A DNA stretch of 64,000 nucleotides from Arthrobacter_H rhombi (lineage in GTDB: Bacteria; Actinomycetota; Actinomycetes; Actinomycetales; Micrococcaceae). This document shows, piece by piece, positions 14,316-23,098 of this stretch. Every line of letters begins with the position of its first letter. Position 1 is the stretch's first letter. A program made the translations under genes and the position numbers. The stretch covers positions 62,001 to 126,000 of the forward strand of contig NZ_BAAAIV010000009.1 of assembly GCF_039526245.1 (NCBI RefSeq), in the 5' to 3' direction. The notes beneath the pieces were generated by a model. That model ran no database searches and was not told where the DNA came from. It worked only from the letters and a program-made list of their open reading frames with translations.

Positions 14316-17090
14316 TCAGTCCCGGGGCTTTCCGGCTGCCGCCGCGTCGGCGCCGGCTTCGCGATAGCGTGCCGCGAGCTCGGTCCGTGAGCTGACGCCC
14401 AGCTTCGAGTAGATCCGGGTCAGGTGATACTGGACGGTCTTGATGCTGACGAAAAGTTCCTCGGAAGCCTGCTTGTTCGTGTTGCCCGCGGCGACCAGTT
14501 GGGCCACCGCCTGTTCCTGGGAGGTCAGCGAGGGGAGACCCTCATGGGCGGTGCGGGACATGGCCGCTCCGCACGCCTGCACTTCGCGTTCGCAACGCTT
14601 CACATAGGTGTCCGAGCCCAGGGCGGCGAACTCCTCCCGCGCCCGGGAGAGCATCGAGGCAGCCTCGCGGCGTTTGCCGGCGCGACGCAGGGTCTGCCCG
14701 TAGGCGAAATACACGCGGGCGCGTTCGTAGGGCATGTTCAGGGATGACAGGCTGCCCAGCCCCCGCTCGAAGGCCTCGGTGGCGGCGCCGATGCGTCCGC
14801 GCGCGCCGAGGATTCGGCCGCGTACGTACGAAAGCCTGGCGATCTCCGACTTCCTGCCGCGCTCGGCGGCTGCCGCCTCGTAGGGCTTCAAGAAGGCGTC
14901 TGCCTCATCCACGCGGTCCTTCATGACCAGGGCGTTGGCGTAGACATCCTGCCAGGGCCAGAACCCGGGCTCGTCGATCCCGCGTCCGTGTTGCAGGTCC
15001 AGGAGTGGCTCCAGGGCGCGGAGCACGCCGTCGTAATCCGTGGTGGCCTCCGCGACATAGGCCAGGGCCGTGCGGTAGGGCAGGACCATGATGGGATAGT
15101 TCTCCGTGTTGGCCCGGCCGGCGTTCAGATGGCTCGCGGCGAGTTCCCAGTTGCCGCGCAAGACGTGGATGCGGGTGGCGATCCCGTGAAGCAGCGGCCT
15201 GATGGTCTCCATGCCGGTGCGCTCCTGCAGCAGCACGGCCTCGTCCACGGTGCGCAACGCGGTATCCCAGTCCCCGGAATGAAAGTGGGTCTGCGCCAAC
15301 CAGGCACTGGCCCAGAGCGAAATCCGGTAGGACCCGGAGCTGAAATCGGTGCACACTGCGGCCGCCAGTTCCGTCCGTGCCGCGCTGAGGCGGTCGGTGG
15401 CGAAATCGAGCCATCCCATGGACATGGACACGCGCTGCCGTTGGGCCCCCAGGTCGTCTCGACGCAGGAGTGTCGCGTAGCAGTCCGCTGCCTCGGACAG
15501 CCTGCCGGTGGCTCCCAGCCCGAGGCCGCGGATGGCCTGGGCCTCGATGTAGGCGGGGCTTCCGTCCTCGGCCAATGAGGTGGCCCGTTCGGCCCACATG
15601 ACGAGGTCGACCCCGTCGAGTCGGACCAGGGAATCCAACACCCGGCGCAGGGCGATGGTCCCGGCCAGGGCCGGTTCGTGGGCGGGGCTGACGCGGCGCC
15701 AGGCCCGATCCAACTGTGTTCCCGCGTCAGCCTGCCGCCCCTGCAGGATCGAGACATACCCGGCAACTGCATCCCGGGCGGGCCCGGTGTCGTCGTTGCC
15801 GATCTCGTCGGCGTAGGTGAGGGCGCGGGGGAGCTCCCCGGCGGCAACCAGGGCATCGATGGCCTCGAGTTGCAGGGCATGGCTGGCGGACTCGCTGGGG
15901 TGCAGATGGCCCGCCGAGAGCAGCGCGTTGGCCGCTTTGGACCAGGCTCCGGCTTCGGCTTGGCTCATCGCGTACGCTTCGAGTTCCCCGGCCAGCCCCA
16001 CTTCGGGCAGCAGGGCGGCCGCTGCCCGGTGGGCCAGGGCCAGGCCGGTGTCCGTCTGGAGGCCGGCCGCCATCCGGTGGAGGCCAATCCGCCGGGACAA
16101 CGGCATGGAATAGTAGACCGCCGCTTGCTCCACGGTGCCGGCAAAGGAGACGGCCACGTCCCCGCCGTTGCCCACCACGCGGAGCAGGCCGTGGAGTTGG
16201 GCCGCTTCCAGGGCCGGAAGTGGATCGTCGATCCCTGCCAACGCGGTGGCCTGGACCAGCGCACTGGTTTGCCCCAGGACTGCCGCCGCCTCGACGAGGG
16301 AACGCTCCGACGTCCCCACCGTGTCCAGGCTGGCGGCAACGGCGTCGACGAGGGCCTGGGGGGCGGGTAGCAGCCCGCGCCATCTGCCCCAGGCCGCGGC
16401 GGGAACCTCCCGCAGGAGGTCCAAGACGTGCCGGGCATTTCCGGAAGTGTGCTCGGCCAGCTGGTGTGCCAGGGGAGCTGTCAACGCGACGCCCGCGCGG
16501 CGAAGGGCCACTTCGCGCACCGCTGTGCCATCGAGGGGGCCCAGCACCAGACGGGTGGAACCGAGGCTTTCGATCACGTCGCGGATGGCTGGCGGGAGTC
16601 GATGGTGTTGCCCGGAGCGCAGGGCGAGGATCACGAGCAGCTTCTCGGCGTGGAGGTTCCGCGTCACGCAGGTCAGGGCTTCGAGGCTGGCCCGATCCGC
16701 CCACTGGAGGGAGTCGACCCACAGGACGGATGCGGCGCCGTCTGCTGGGGCCCGGAGCTTGTCCAGGACCAGGTGGGCGGCCTCATGGGCGCGGCCCGTT
16801 GCCGCCAGCCGGCCGGCCTCGGCATCGAGTTGGGCCAGCAGTCCGCCGGGTTCCTCCGCCTGCCCCACTGCACCGTGGGCGCTCAGGTGGCGGAGCCCGG
16901 GTGGTGATGCGAGGAATGCCTCGACCAGGGCCGTTGCGCCGCTGCCCTCGGGCCCGGAGACGATGGCCACACGGGGCAGGCCGGCGGTCGCCTCGGCCAA
17001 CAACCCCGCCAACGCCGCAAGCTCCGGACCACGGGCAATGAGTCCGTGCTCCGGAGCCTGGGCGACGCCGTCGTGTTCTTGATGGTCCAT
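14316..17090 (-). CDS. benR: LuxR-type large ATP-binding-like regulator, BenR-like
   Basis: A 924-residue regulator of the LAL architecture: N-terminal P-loop NTPase-like domain (about 15-300), a long TPR-like helical region (about 330-850) and a C-terminal LuxR helix-turn-helix (about 855-915; QEQAVAQLVAAGNTNKQASE, then VSIKTVQYHLTRIYSKLGV). The Walker A position reads GPEGSGAT, so the lysine is replaced by Ala52; Walker B (LWVDSLQWAD, Asp126) is kept. In Corynebacterium a LuxR-type benR follows benD in the same order, so it is the likely activator of the benzoate genes. It starts at ATG 17090, 70 bases after benD. Role by synteny; the ligand (benzoate or cis,cis-muconate) is unproven. Confidence 0.8.
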   Translation of the reverse strand: MDHQEHDGVAQAPEHGLIARGPELAALAGLLAEATAGLPRVAIVSGPEGSGATALVEAFLASPPGLRHLSAHGAVGQAEEPGGLLAQLDAEAGRLAATGRAHEAAHLVLDKLRAPADGAASVLWVDSLQWADRASLEALTCVTRNLHAEKLLVILALRSGQHHRLPPAIRDVIESLGSTRLVLGPLDGTAVREVALRRAGVALTAPLAHQLAEHTSGNARHVLDLLREVPAAAWGRWRGLLPAPQALVDAVAASLDTVGTSERSLVEAAAVLGQTSALVQATALAGIDDPLPALEAAQLHGLLRVVGNGGDVAVSFAGTVEQAAVYYSMPLSRRIGLHRMAAGLQTDTGLALAHRAAAALLPEVGLAGELEAYAMSQAEAGAWSKAANALLSAGHLHPSESASHALQLEAIDALVAAGELPRALTYADEIGNDDTGPARDAVAGYVSILQGRQADAGTQLDRAWRRVSPAHEPALAGTIALRRVLDSLVRLDGVDLVMWAERATSLAEDGSPAYIEAQAIRGLGLGATGRLSEAADCYATLLRRDDLGAQRQRVSMSMGWLDFATDRLSAARTELAAAVCTDFSSGSYRISLWASAWLAQTHFHSGDWDTALRTVDEAVLLQERTGMETIRPLLHGIATRIHVLRGNWELAASHLNAGRANTENYPIMVLPYRTALAYVAEATTDYDGVLRALEPLLDLQHGRGIDEPGFWPWQDVYANALVMKDRVDEADAFLKPYEAAAAERGRKSEIARLSYVRGRILGARGRIGAATEAFERGLGSLSSLNMPYERARVYFAYGQTLRRAGKRREAASMLSRAREEFAALGSDTYVKRCEREVQACGAAMSRTAHEGLPSLTSQEQAVAQLVAAGNTNKQASEELFVSIKTVQYHLTRIYSKLGVSSRTELAARYREAGADAAAAGKPRD

Positions 17091-17160
17091 GACCTGCCAG
17101 CTTACTGTGTGCTGCGCGTCCCACCCGGGGGTGTGACGGCGCCGCCAGCCCCTGAGGGGG

Positions 17161-17955
17161 TCAGCCCAGATCGCCGCCGGCGACCGGCAGGACGCTACCG
17201 GTGATGTTCGATGCCTCTTCGGAAGCGAGGAACACAATCGGGGCGGCCTGTTCGTCCAGGGTGCCGTAGCGCTTGAGCAGCGACGAATTGATGGTCTGGT
17301 CGATGTGGGCCTGGTGCCAGGCCTGTTCGACGTCGTTCTGCGGTGTCGGCGTTCCCCGCGGGATCTTGCGTGGGGGCGCCTCGGTGCCCCCGGGGGCGGT
17401 GGCGACCACCCGGATGCCGTGGTCGGCGTACTCCATCGCCAATGAGGCCGTGAGTGCATTCACCGCACCCTTTGCCGCACTGTAGGGAATGCGGTGGATG
17501 CCGCGCGTTGCCGCGCTGGAAACGTTGACGATCACGCCCGAACCCTGCAGGACCAGCTGGGGCAGCACCGCGCGGCAGGCGTACAGGGTCGTCATCAGCG
17601 AACGGTCGATCTCCGCCCGGATCTGGGTGTCGGTGAACTCCGTGAACGGCTTGAAGTTGATGGCGCCACCCACGTTGTTGACCAGCACATCGACGCGGCC
17701 GAATTCCTCCACCGCAGCGGAGACGGCGGCCTCGGCCCCGGAGTAGGACTCCAGGTCCGCGGTCACGCTGAGGACCCGGGCCCCGGAGGAGCGCAGTTGC
17801 CCGGCCGTCTCGTGGGCCAGCTCGGCTCGGTCGACGAGGACCACCGAGCCGCCTTCGGAGGCGACCCTGCCGGCAACGGCACTGCCGATCCCCTGGGCGG
17901 CACCGGTGACCACGACGACCTTGCCATCGAAACGGCCCGGATGGAACGTGCTCAT
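17161..17955 (-). CDS. benD: Benzoate cis-diol dehydrogenase (BenD), SDR
   Basis: A 264-residue short-chain dehydrogenase that oxidises and decarboxylates 1,6-dihydroxycyclohexa-2,4-diene-1-carboxylate to catechol with NAD+. Visible: cofactor motif VTGAAQGIGSAVAGRV (about residues 16-31), the NNVGG motif, catalytic Ser in VNVSSAATRG, and Tyr-x3-Lys in IPYSAAKGAVN. The insertion EAPPRKIPRGTPTPQNDVEQ is characteristic of BenD/XylL compared with ordinary SDRs. Its ATG overlaps the end of benC by 4 bases, so expression is coupled to the dioxygenase. It is the last catabolic gene before benR. Confidence 0.93.
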   Translation of the reverse strand: MSTFHPGRFDGKVVVVTGAAQGIGSAVAGRVASEGGSVVLVDRAELAHETAGQLRSSGARVLSVTADLESYSGAEAAVSAAVEEFGRVDVLVNNVGGAINFKPFTEFTDTQIRAEIDRSLMTTLYACRAVLPQLVLQGSGVIVNVSSAATRGIHRIPYSAAKGAVNALTASLAMEYADHGIRVVATAPGGTEAPPRKIPRGTPTPQNDVEQAWHQAHIDQTINSSLLKRYGTLDEQAAPIVFLASEEASNITGSVLPVAGGDLG

Positions 17956-19541
17956 GCGCTCACGCCGTGGGCTGAGGAGCCCTCCATCGCGGCGCGCATC
18001 GTGGCCTTGGCATGCTCGTTGTGCGCGATGATGCAGGTGCGGGCTGCCGCCTGGTCCCCGCGCTCGAAGGCATCAACCAGTTCCAGGTGGTCGTCCGCGA
18101 CGGCACCGTCGACCCAGTTGCCGTTCTTCAGGACGTCGTCCATCATTCCCTGCACGCCCAGACGGGAGTAGGCCTCGCGCAGGAACCGGTTGCCGGTGCT
18201 GGCGAAGAGGAAATCGTGGAACGCCGCGTTGGAGGCGGTGAACCCCTGGGCGTCGACGAAACGCTCGTCGCCCAGCGAGGTGCCGGCCAGTTCGGCCAGG
18301 ATCCGGTACTCGGAGAGCTGGCCCTCGGTGAGCCGGTTCATCATCAGCTCCATCGCCCCCAGTTCCAGGGCCATGCGGGCGTCGAACTCGGCTTCGACCG
18401 TGGCGTGTTCCTCGCCGATCTCGTATTCGGCCGCCTGCGGAGCTGTGGTCTCGGCGGCTGCCTCGGCGGCGGGTGCCTCGCTGGGCGCCGGTTCCGCTGC
18501 CGGCGCGGCTTCCGCCTCGGCCGCGGCAGCAGCAGGGACAGCCAGTGCGAACTTCTCGTAGTAGAAGTTCACCGGGCTGATGCCCTCTGCCGTGAGGTGC
18601 TTGCGCACGCCCTCGACCATGGGAGGCGGGCCGCAGAGGTAGATGTCGACATCGCCGTCGTTCAGATGTGCGGGCTGGAAGTGGTTGGTGACGTAGCCCT
18701 TCTTCTCGGCGGCACTCTCCGGGTCCCCGACGACCACGTCGAAGGTGAAACCGTCGATCCGGGAGGCATAGTCCTCCAGGACGTCGACCTCCACCAGGTC
18801 CATGTCCGAGGTGACGCCGTAGATGAGGTGCACGGGGTGGTCCGTGGTCTCGGCTGACATCTTCTCCAACATCGACAGCAGCGGGGCCAACCCGGTGCCG
18901 CCGGCCAGCAGCAGTGCGGGACGCTTGATCTCGCGCATGAAGAAGCTGCCCATGGGGCCGGTCAAGGTGAGCTTGTCGCCCTCCTTCGCGGTGTCGCGCA
19001 GGTAGGAGGACATGACGCCCTTGTCGGTGATGCGGATCAGGAACGAGAGCGTATCGGCGGTGGGGCCGGAACTGAACGAGTAGGAACGCTCCTGGTCGGT
19101 TCCGGGGACCGAGACGTTGACGTACTGGCCGGGCAGGAACGCCAGCGCGTCGCGGTTCTCGATGGAGACGTCGAACCCGTACGTGGTGTCGGAGAGGCGG
19201 CGGATCCGCTGCAGGGTGGCCTCGAAGACGCCGGCTGCGGTCTTGGCGACGTCCGACGTGGTGGGGATCTGCAGGACCAGGTCGGACTCGGGGACCATCT
19301 GGCACGGCAGGGCGTATCCGGCCTCTGCCTCCTCGTCGGTGAGGGCGTCCTCGATGTAGTCACCGCCGTCGTACTTTCCGGATTCGCAGAAGGACTTGCA
19401 GGTACCGCACGCGCCATCGCGGCAGTCCAGGGGGATGTTGATGCGTGCCTTGTAGGAGGCGTCGGCAACGGTTTCGTTCGGCCCGCATTTGATGAAGCGG
19501 GTGATCCCGTCCTCAAAGCTCAGGGCAACCTGGTAGGTCAT
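17952..19541 (-). CDS. benC: Benzoate 1,2-dioxygenase reductase BenC fused to FCD domain
   Basis: A 529-residue protein. Residues 1-335 are the normal BenC reductase: plant-type [2Fe-2S] ferredoxin with Cys40, Cys45, Cys48 and Cys80, FAD-binding RSYSFSSGP (152-160), NAD-binding GGTGLAPLLSML and YLCGPPPMVEGV. It passes electrons from NADH to BenAB. An Ala/Glu/Pro linker (336-372) leads to an extra domain of about 150 residues that matches the FCD ligand-binding domain of GntR regulators, with His442 (AFHDFLF), His485 (DDHLELVDAF) and His507 (IIAHNEHAKATM) in the metal-site pattern but no DNA-binding domain. Proteobacterial BenC ends near 340 residues. The extra domain may sense a ligand or aid assembly; its role is unknown. 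Confidence 0.9.
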   Translation of the reverse strand: MTYQVALSFEDGITRFIKCGPNETVADASYKARINIPLDCRDGACGTCKSFCESGKYDGGDYIEDALTDEEAEAGYALPCQMVPESDLVLQIPTTSDVAKTAAGVFEATLQRIRRLSDTTYGFDVSIENRDALAFLPGQYVNVSVPGTDQERSYSFSSGPTADTLSFLIRITDKGVMSSYLRDTAKEGDKLTLTGPMGSFFMREIKRPALLLAGGTGLAPLLSMLEKMSAETTDHPVHLIYGVTSDMDLVEVDVLEDYASRIDGFTFDVVVGDPESAAEKKGYVTNHFQPAHLNDGDVDIYLCGPPPMVEGVRKHLTAEGISPVNFYYEKFALAVPAAAAAEAEAAPAAEPAPSEAPAAEAAAETTAPQAAEYEIGEEHATVEAEFDARMALELGAMELMMNRLTEGQLSEYRILAELAGTSLGDERFVDAQGFTASNAAFHDFLFASTGNRFLREAYSRLGVQGMMDDVLKNGNWVDGAVADDHLELVDAFERGDQAAARTCIIAHNEHAKATMRAAMEGSSAHGVSA

Positions 19542-19564
19542 GGAAATGCTCCTTTTCAGGCGGA

Positions 19565-20107
19565 TCAGATGTGGTAGATGTCCACGACGTGGTGGATGAA
19601 GTCGTTCTTCAGGACGACCTTCTTCTTCAGGATCAGCGGCTGCGTCCCGGACAGGTCGATCGTGTAGAACGACGTACCGAAGTAGGTGTCCACGTTGTCG
19701 TAGCGGAAGTAGAGGGTGAACCAGTTGAAACGGACGTCCACCTGGTCACCGCGGTGCTCGACGATCTCCACGTTGGAGATGTTGTGGCCGGTGCGCGGCT
19801 CGGGGATGCTGGTCGCCGAGGAACGGTCGGTGCGGATGCGGAACACCCGGTCCTCGAGGCCGCCACGGTTGGAGTAGTAGATCAACGAGATCTCGCGCTG
19901 CGGATCCTCGGTGAGGGTGCCGTTGTCATCCCACGCCGGCATCCAGAATTCGGCATCCGGGTGGTAGCAATCCACCCATTGTTCGAATTCCCGGTCGTCC
20001 AGGAAGCGTGCCTCGCGGTAGAGGAACTGGCTGATGCGATGCAGCTCGGTGATGTGCTGCTCGTCGGTCAGTGCGGGTGCCGACGTATCGGTGGTGGTCA
20101 TGCTCAT
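19565..20107 (-). CDS. benB: Benzoate 1,2-dioxygenase small (beta) subunit BenB
   Basis: A 180-residue ring-hydroxylating dioxygenase beta subunit (NTF2-like cone fold) that packs with BenA into an alpha3beta3 enzyme and has no metal site. The N-terminal helix RISQFLYREARFLDDREFEQ followed by WVDCYHPDAEFWMPAWDDNG is the family signature, and the C-terminal strand LILKKKVVLKNDF is also typical. The gene lies 20 bases after benA and 23 bases before benC. Two in-frame ATG codons, 20107 and 20101, are both close to AAAGGA; the first is used here. Confidence 0.94.
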   Translation of the reverse strand: MSMTTTDTSAPALTDEQHITELHRISQFLYREARFLDDREFEQWVDCYHPDAEFWMPAWDDNGTLTEDPQREISLIYYSNRGGLEDRVFRIRTDRSSATSIPEPRTGHNISNVEIVEHRGDQVDVRFNWFTLYFRYDNVDTYFGTSFYTIDLSGTQPLILKKKVVLKNDFIHHVVDIYHI

Positions 20108-20127
20108 GGTCCTTTCGTCGTCCGGCT

Positions 20128-21534
20128 CTAGTGGCCGCAGCCGGTGGTGGGCTCGGCGGCCGGGCAGGCGGGGCCCTGCGCCGCTTCGCGCTCCTCGGCG
20201 GCAACCGCCGCGCGCATTTCCTGGGCCCAGTAGTTGTGCTGGACGGGGTAGAGGCCCTCGTCTTCGGTCATGGCACCGCTGGAGATCGGGTTGATGCCGA
20301 GGCCCTTGGCCGTCTCGTCCGGCCCGTTGAGCTGGTGGGCGACACCGCGGCTCATGTCATTCCACGGGGCCTTCTTGGCCATGTAGGTCTTCTGGCAGGA
20401 GCGGAATTCCTCCAGGTCATCCGGGGTGGCCATGCCGGAGGCGTTGAAGAAGTCCTCGTACTGGCGGATGCGGTTGGCGCGGGAGGCGTCGGACTCGCCC
20501 TTGGGGGCGATGCAGTAGATGGTGACCTCGGTCTTGTCCACGGCGATCGGCCGGAAGTGGCGGATCTGCGAGGAGAACTGGTCCATCAGGTACACGTTCG
20601 GGTACAGGCACAGGTTGCGCGAGGCGCCGACCATGAACTCGGCCTTCTTCTCGCCGAACTCCTGCTTCCACTCATCCAGCTGGCCGTAGTTCGGGCGGTC
20701 CTGCGGGTTGCCCCACCACATCCACAGCAGCAGGTGGCCGTGGTCGAAGGAGTAGTAGCCGCCACCCTGCTTGCCCCAGGTGCCGGCGTCCATGGCCTTG
20801 GTCTCGTTGGCTGATTCGCCGCTGGAACGACGGGCGGTCGTGGCCGCGTAGTTCCAGTGGGTTGCCGAGACGTGGTAGCCGTCGGCGCCGTTCTCGGCCT
20901 GGACCTTCCAGTTGCCGTCATAGGTGTAAGTGGACGAACCGCGCAGCACCTCCAGGCCCTCGGGGGACTGGTCGACGGTCATGTCGATGATCTTGGTGGC
21001 GTCCCCGAGGTGCTCCTCGAGGGGCTTGACGTCGGCGTTAAGCGAGCCGAAGAGGAAACCGCGGTAGCTCTCGAAGCGGGCGACCTTGGTCAGGTCGTGG
21101 GAGCCTTCCTTGTTGAACTGCTCCGGGTAGCCGCCGGTGCGCGAGTCCTTGACCTTGAGCAGCTTGCCGTCGTTGCGGAACGTCCAGCCGTGGAAGGGGC
21201 AGGTGAAGTTCTTGCGGTTGTCCGTCTTCTTGCGGCACAGCATGGCACCGCGGTGGCTGCAGGCGTTGATGAGGCAGTTGAGCTCGCCGTCCTTGCCGCG
21301 CGAGATGACCACGGGGGAGCGGCCGATGTAGGTGGTGAAGTAGTCGCCGACCTCGGGGATCTGCGATTCGTGGGCCAGATAGACCCAGTTGCCCTCGAAG
21401 ATGTGCTTCATCTCGAGCTCGAAGATCTCCTCGTCGGTGAAGATCTCGCGCTTGGTCCGGTGGATGCCCTCCTCCGGGATTTCGACAACGGCGTCCTGGA
21501 GTCGCCGGCTGACCTGCTCGAGGGTTTCTGTCAT
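20128..21534 (-). CDS. benA: Benzoate 1,2-dioxygenase large (alpha) subunit BenA
   Basis: A 468-residue Rieske non-haem iron oxygenase, the catalytic subunit that adds O2 to benzoate to form the 1,2-cis-diol. The Rieske [2Fe-2S] ligands are Cys92-x-His94 (ACSHRGAMLC) and Cys112-x2-His115 (CPFHGWTF). The mononuclear iron ligands are His221 and His226 in NGADGYHVSATHWNY, with the bridging Asp218. Length is as expected for the family (450-470). It is the first gene of the minus-strand benABCD-R operon; the 316-base gap upstream to benE carries several palindromes. The C-terminus has an actinobacterial extension rich in Ala and Cys. Confidence 0.95.
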   Translation of the reverse strand: MTETLEQVSRRLQDAVVEIPEEGIHRTKREIFTDEEIFELEMKHIFEGNWVYLAHESQIPEVGDYFTTYIGRSPVVISRGKDGELNCLINACSHRGAMLCRKKTDNRKNFTCPFHGWTFRNDGKLLKVKDSRTGGYPEQFNKEGSHDLTKVARFESYRGFLFGSLNADVKPLEEHLGDATKIIDMTVDQSPEGLEVLRGSSTYTYDGNWKVQAENGADGYHVSATHWNYAATTARRSSGESANETKAMDAGTWGKQGGGYYSFDHGHLLLWMWWGNPQDRPNYGQLDEWKQEFGEKKAEFMVGASRNLCLYPNVYLMDQFSSQIRHFRPIAVDKTEVTIYCIAPKGESDASRANRIRQYEDFFNASGMATPDDLEEFRSCQKTYMAKKAPWNDMSRGVAHQLNGPDETAKGLGINPISSGAMTEDEGLYPVQHNYWAQEMRAAVAAEEREAAQGPACPAAEPTTGCGH

Positions 21535-21850
21535 CGTGTTCTCCTATGCTCCGCATGGGCGTCCTTGCCCCGGGCCGACCATTCGGTCGGTTCACGTCAT
21601 CCATACATGCTGCCAGCGTGTGTGGCCGGTCACACTAGGTGTCTGCCTAGGGTTGGCCTAGGGGGGTATTGAGAGGCCGCAGGTCCGAATTTGACCGAAA
21701 TGGGTACTTGTTTCCCGAGTGCTGTGGACCGTAGCGTGGTCAGCCGTGGCGCATCCCCTGCGGATGGCCCGATTCCTCCCCTTGCAGCGACCGATGACGG
21801 ATGTCCCGTACTCTCGCGCCCCCCTCGATCCCCTGGAAGGCCGGACGCCG
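21535..21850. promoter_or_regulatory. benA-benE divergent control region
   Basis: A 316-base gene-free region between benA and benE. Three symmetric elements are visible. CCGACC-ATTC-GGTCGG (21575-21590) has exact 6 bp arms and would be in the benA leader. GTGTGGCCGGTCACAC (21620-21635) is a 14-of-16 palindrome. CCTAGG occurs twice, 21646-21651 and 21657-21662, as an 11-base-spaced tandem of perfect palindromes, about one helical turn apart. The last two lie upstream of the likely benA start and are candidate sites for the BenR-like activator or for catabolite control. No clear coding frame fits here. Confidence 0.5.
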
Positions 21851-23086
21851 ATGACGTCGACCAGCACTGCCACCCGCCGCCGAGATCACCGCCGACCCCG
21901 TTGGGCCGATGTATCGCTCTCCGCGGTGGTCGCCGGGCTGATTGCCGTCGCCGTCTCCTACGCGGGCCCACTGCTGGTGGTTCTCAATGCCGCCCGGAAT
22001 GCCGAATTGACGCCGGAACAGACCTCTTCGTGGGTCTGGGCGATCTCCGTGGGCAGCGGGGTGGTGTGTGTGCTGCTGAGCCTGTTCACCCGCCAGCCCG
22101 TGGTGGTGGCCTGGTCCGTTCCGGGAGCCGCGTTGCTGTTGGCCGCCTTGGGGAACTACACCTACTCCGACGCCGTGGGTGCCTTCATCGTCGCCGGGAT
22201 GCTGGCCCTGGTACTGGGCGTGACCGGTTGGTTCGGCAAGCTGCTGGCCAGCGTCCCGGGCCCGATCCTCGCGGCAGTGCTGGCCGGCGTCCTGCTGCCC
22301 TTCGTGCTCAAGGTGGCCGGCGCGGTCGTCGACGCCCCGTTGGTCGCCGGAGGCGTGGTCGTCGCCTACCTGCTGGGGCGCCGGTTCATGCCGAAGTACG
22401 CCGTCTTGTTGGCCCTGCTCGCCGGGGTGCTGCTGGTCCTGGTCTCCGGGCAGGGCTCGACCCCTCAGATGGGCCTGGAGCTCTCCGGACCGGTGTGGAC
22501 GACACCGACGTTCAGCCTCCCTGCCGTCATGGGCATCTCGATCCCGCTGCTCATCGTCACCATGGCCGGCCAGAACGGTCCGGGCCTGGCGATGATGCAC
22601 GCCAACGGCTACGCGGCCAACGACCGGCTCCTGCTGGGTGGCTCGGCCGCGGCGTCCATCGTCTTCGCCCCGTTCGGCGCCCACTCCATCAACCTGGCGG
22701 CCATCACCGCGGGCATCTGCACCGGGCGTGAGGCCCACGAGGACCCCACCCGCCGCTACGTCGCCGGGATCTCCTGCGGGATCTTCTACCTGGTGTTCGG
22801 CATGATCAGCGGGACCGTGGTCGCCCTGCTGGCCGCCGTGCCGACCGAACTGATCACTGCCATGGCCGGCGTGGCCCTGATCGGCGCGTTGCAGGTGTCC
22901 TTCTCCGACACGATGGCCGACGCCCGGACGAACCCCGCAGCCGTCGAGGCCGCCCTGATCACCTTGGCGATCACCGCCTCCGGGGTCGCACCGTGGGGGA
23001 TCGTGGCGCCTTTCTGGGGTTTCCTGGGCGGAGCTGCCGCCTACCTGGTGCTGCGCCAGACCCGCCAGGCGCGCGCCCTCCGCTAG
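21851..23086 (+). CDS. benE: Benzoate/H+ symporter, BenE family
   Basis: A 411-residue inner-membrane transporter with about 11-12 hydrophobic helices, of the benzoate:H+ symporter family. Characteristic pieces are helix 1 AVVAGLIAVAVSYAGPLLVV, the re-entrant motif VVAWSVPGAALL, the QNGPGLAMMHANGYAANDRL loop and the late FSDTMADARTNPAAVEAALI motif. It imports benzoate for the divergent benABCD enzymes. ATG 21851 is used; an upstream in-frame ATG (21794) adds 19 residues before the conserved region. The gene is convergent with the PhoD-like gene, with 12 bases between their stops. Confidence 0.92.
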   Translation: MTSTSTATRRRDHRRPRWADVSLSAVVAGLIAVAVSYAGPLLVVLNAARNAELTPEQTSSWVWAISVGSGVVCVLLSLFTRQPVVVAWSVPGAALLLAALGNYTYSDAVGAFIVAGMLALVLGVTGWFGKLLASVPGPILAAVLAGVLLPFVLKVAGAVVDAPLVAGGVVVAYLLGRRFMPKYAVLLALLAGVLLVLVSGQGSTPQMGLELSGPVWTTPTFSLPAVMGISIPLLIVTMAGQNGPGLAMMHANGYAANDRLLLGGSAAASIVFAPFGAHSINLAAITAGICTGREAHEDPTRRYVAGISCGIFYLVFGMISGTVVALLAAVPTELITAMAGVALIGALQVSFSDTMADARTNPAAVEAALITLAITASGVAPWGIVAPFWGFLGGAAAYLVLRQTRQARALR

Positions 23087-23098
23087 CGGCTGGCCGCC

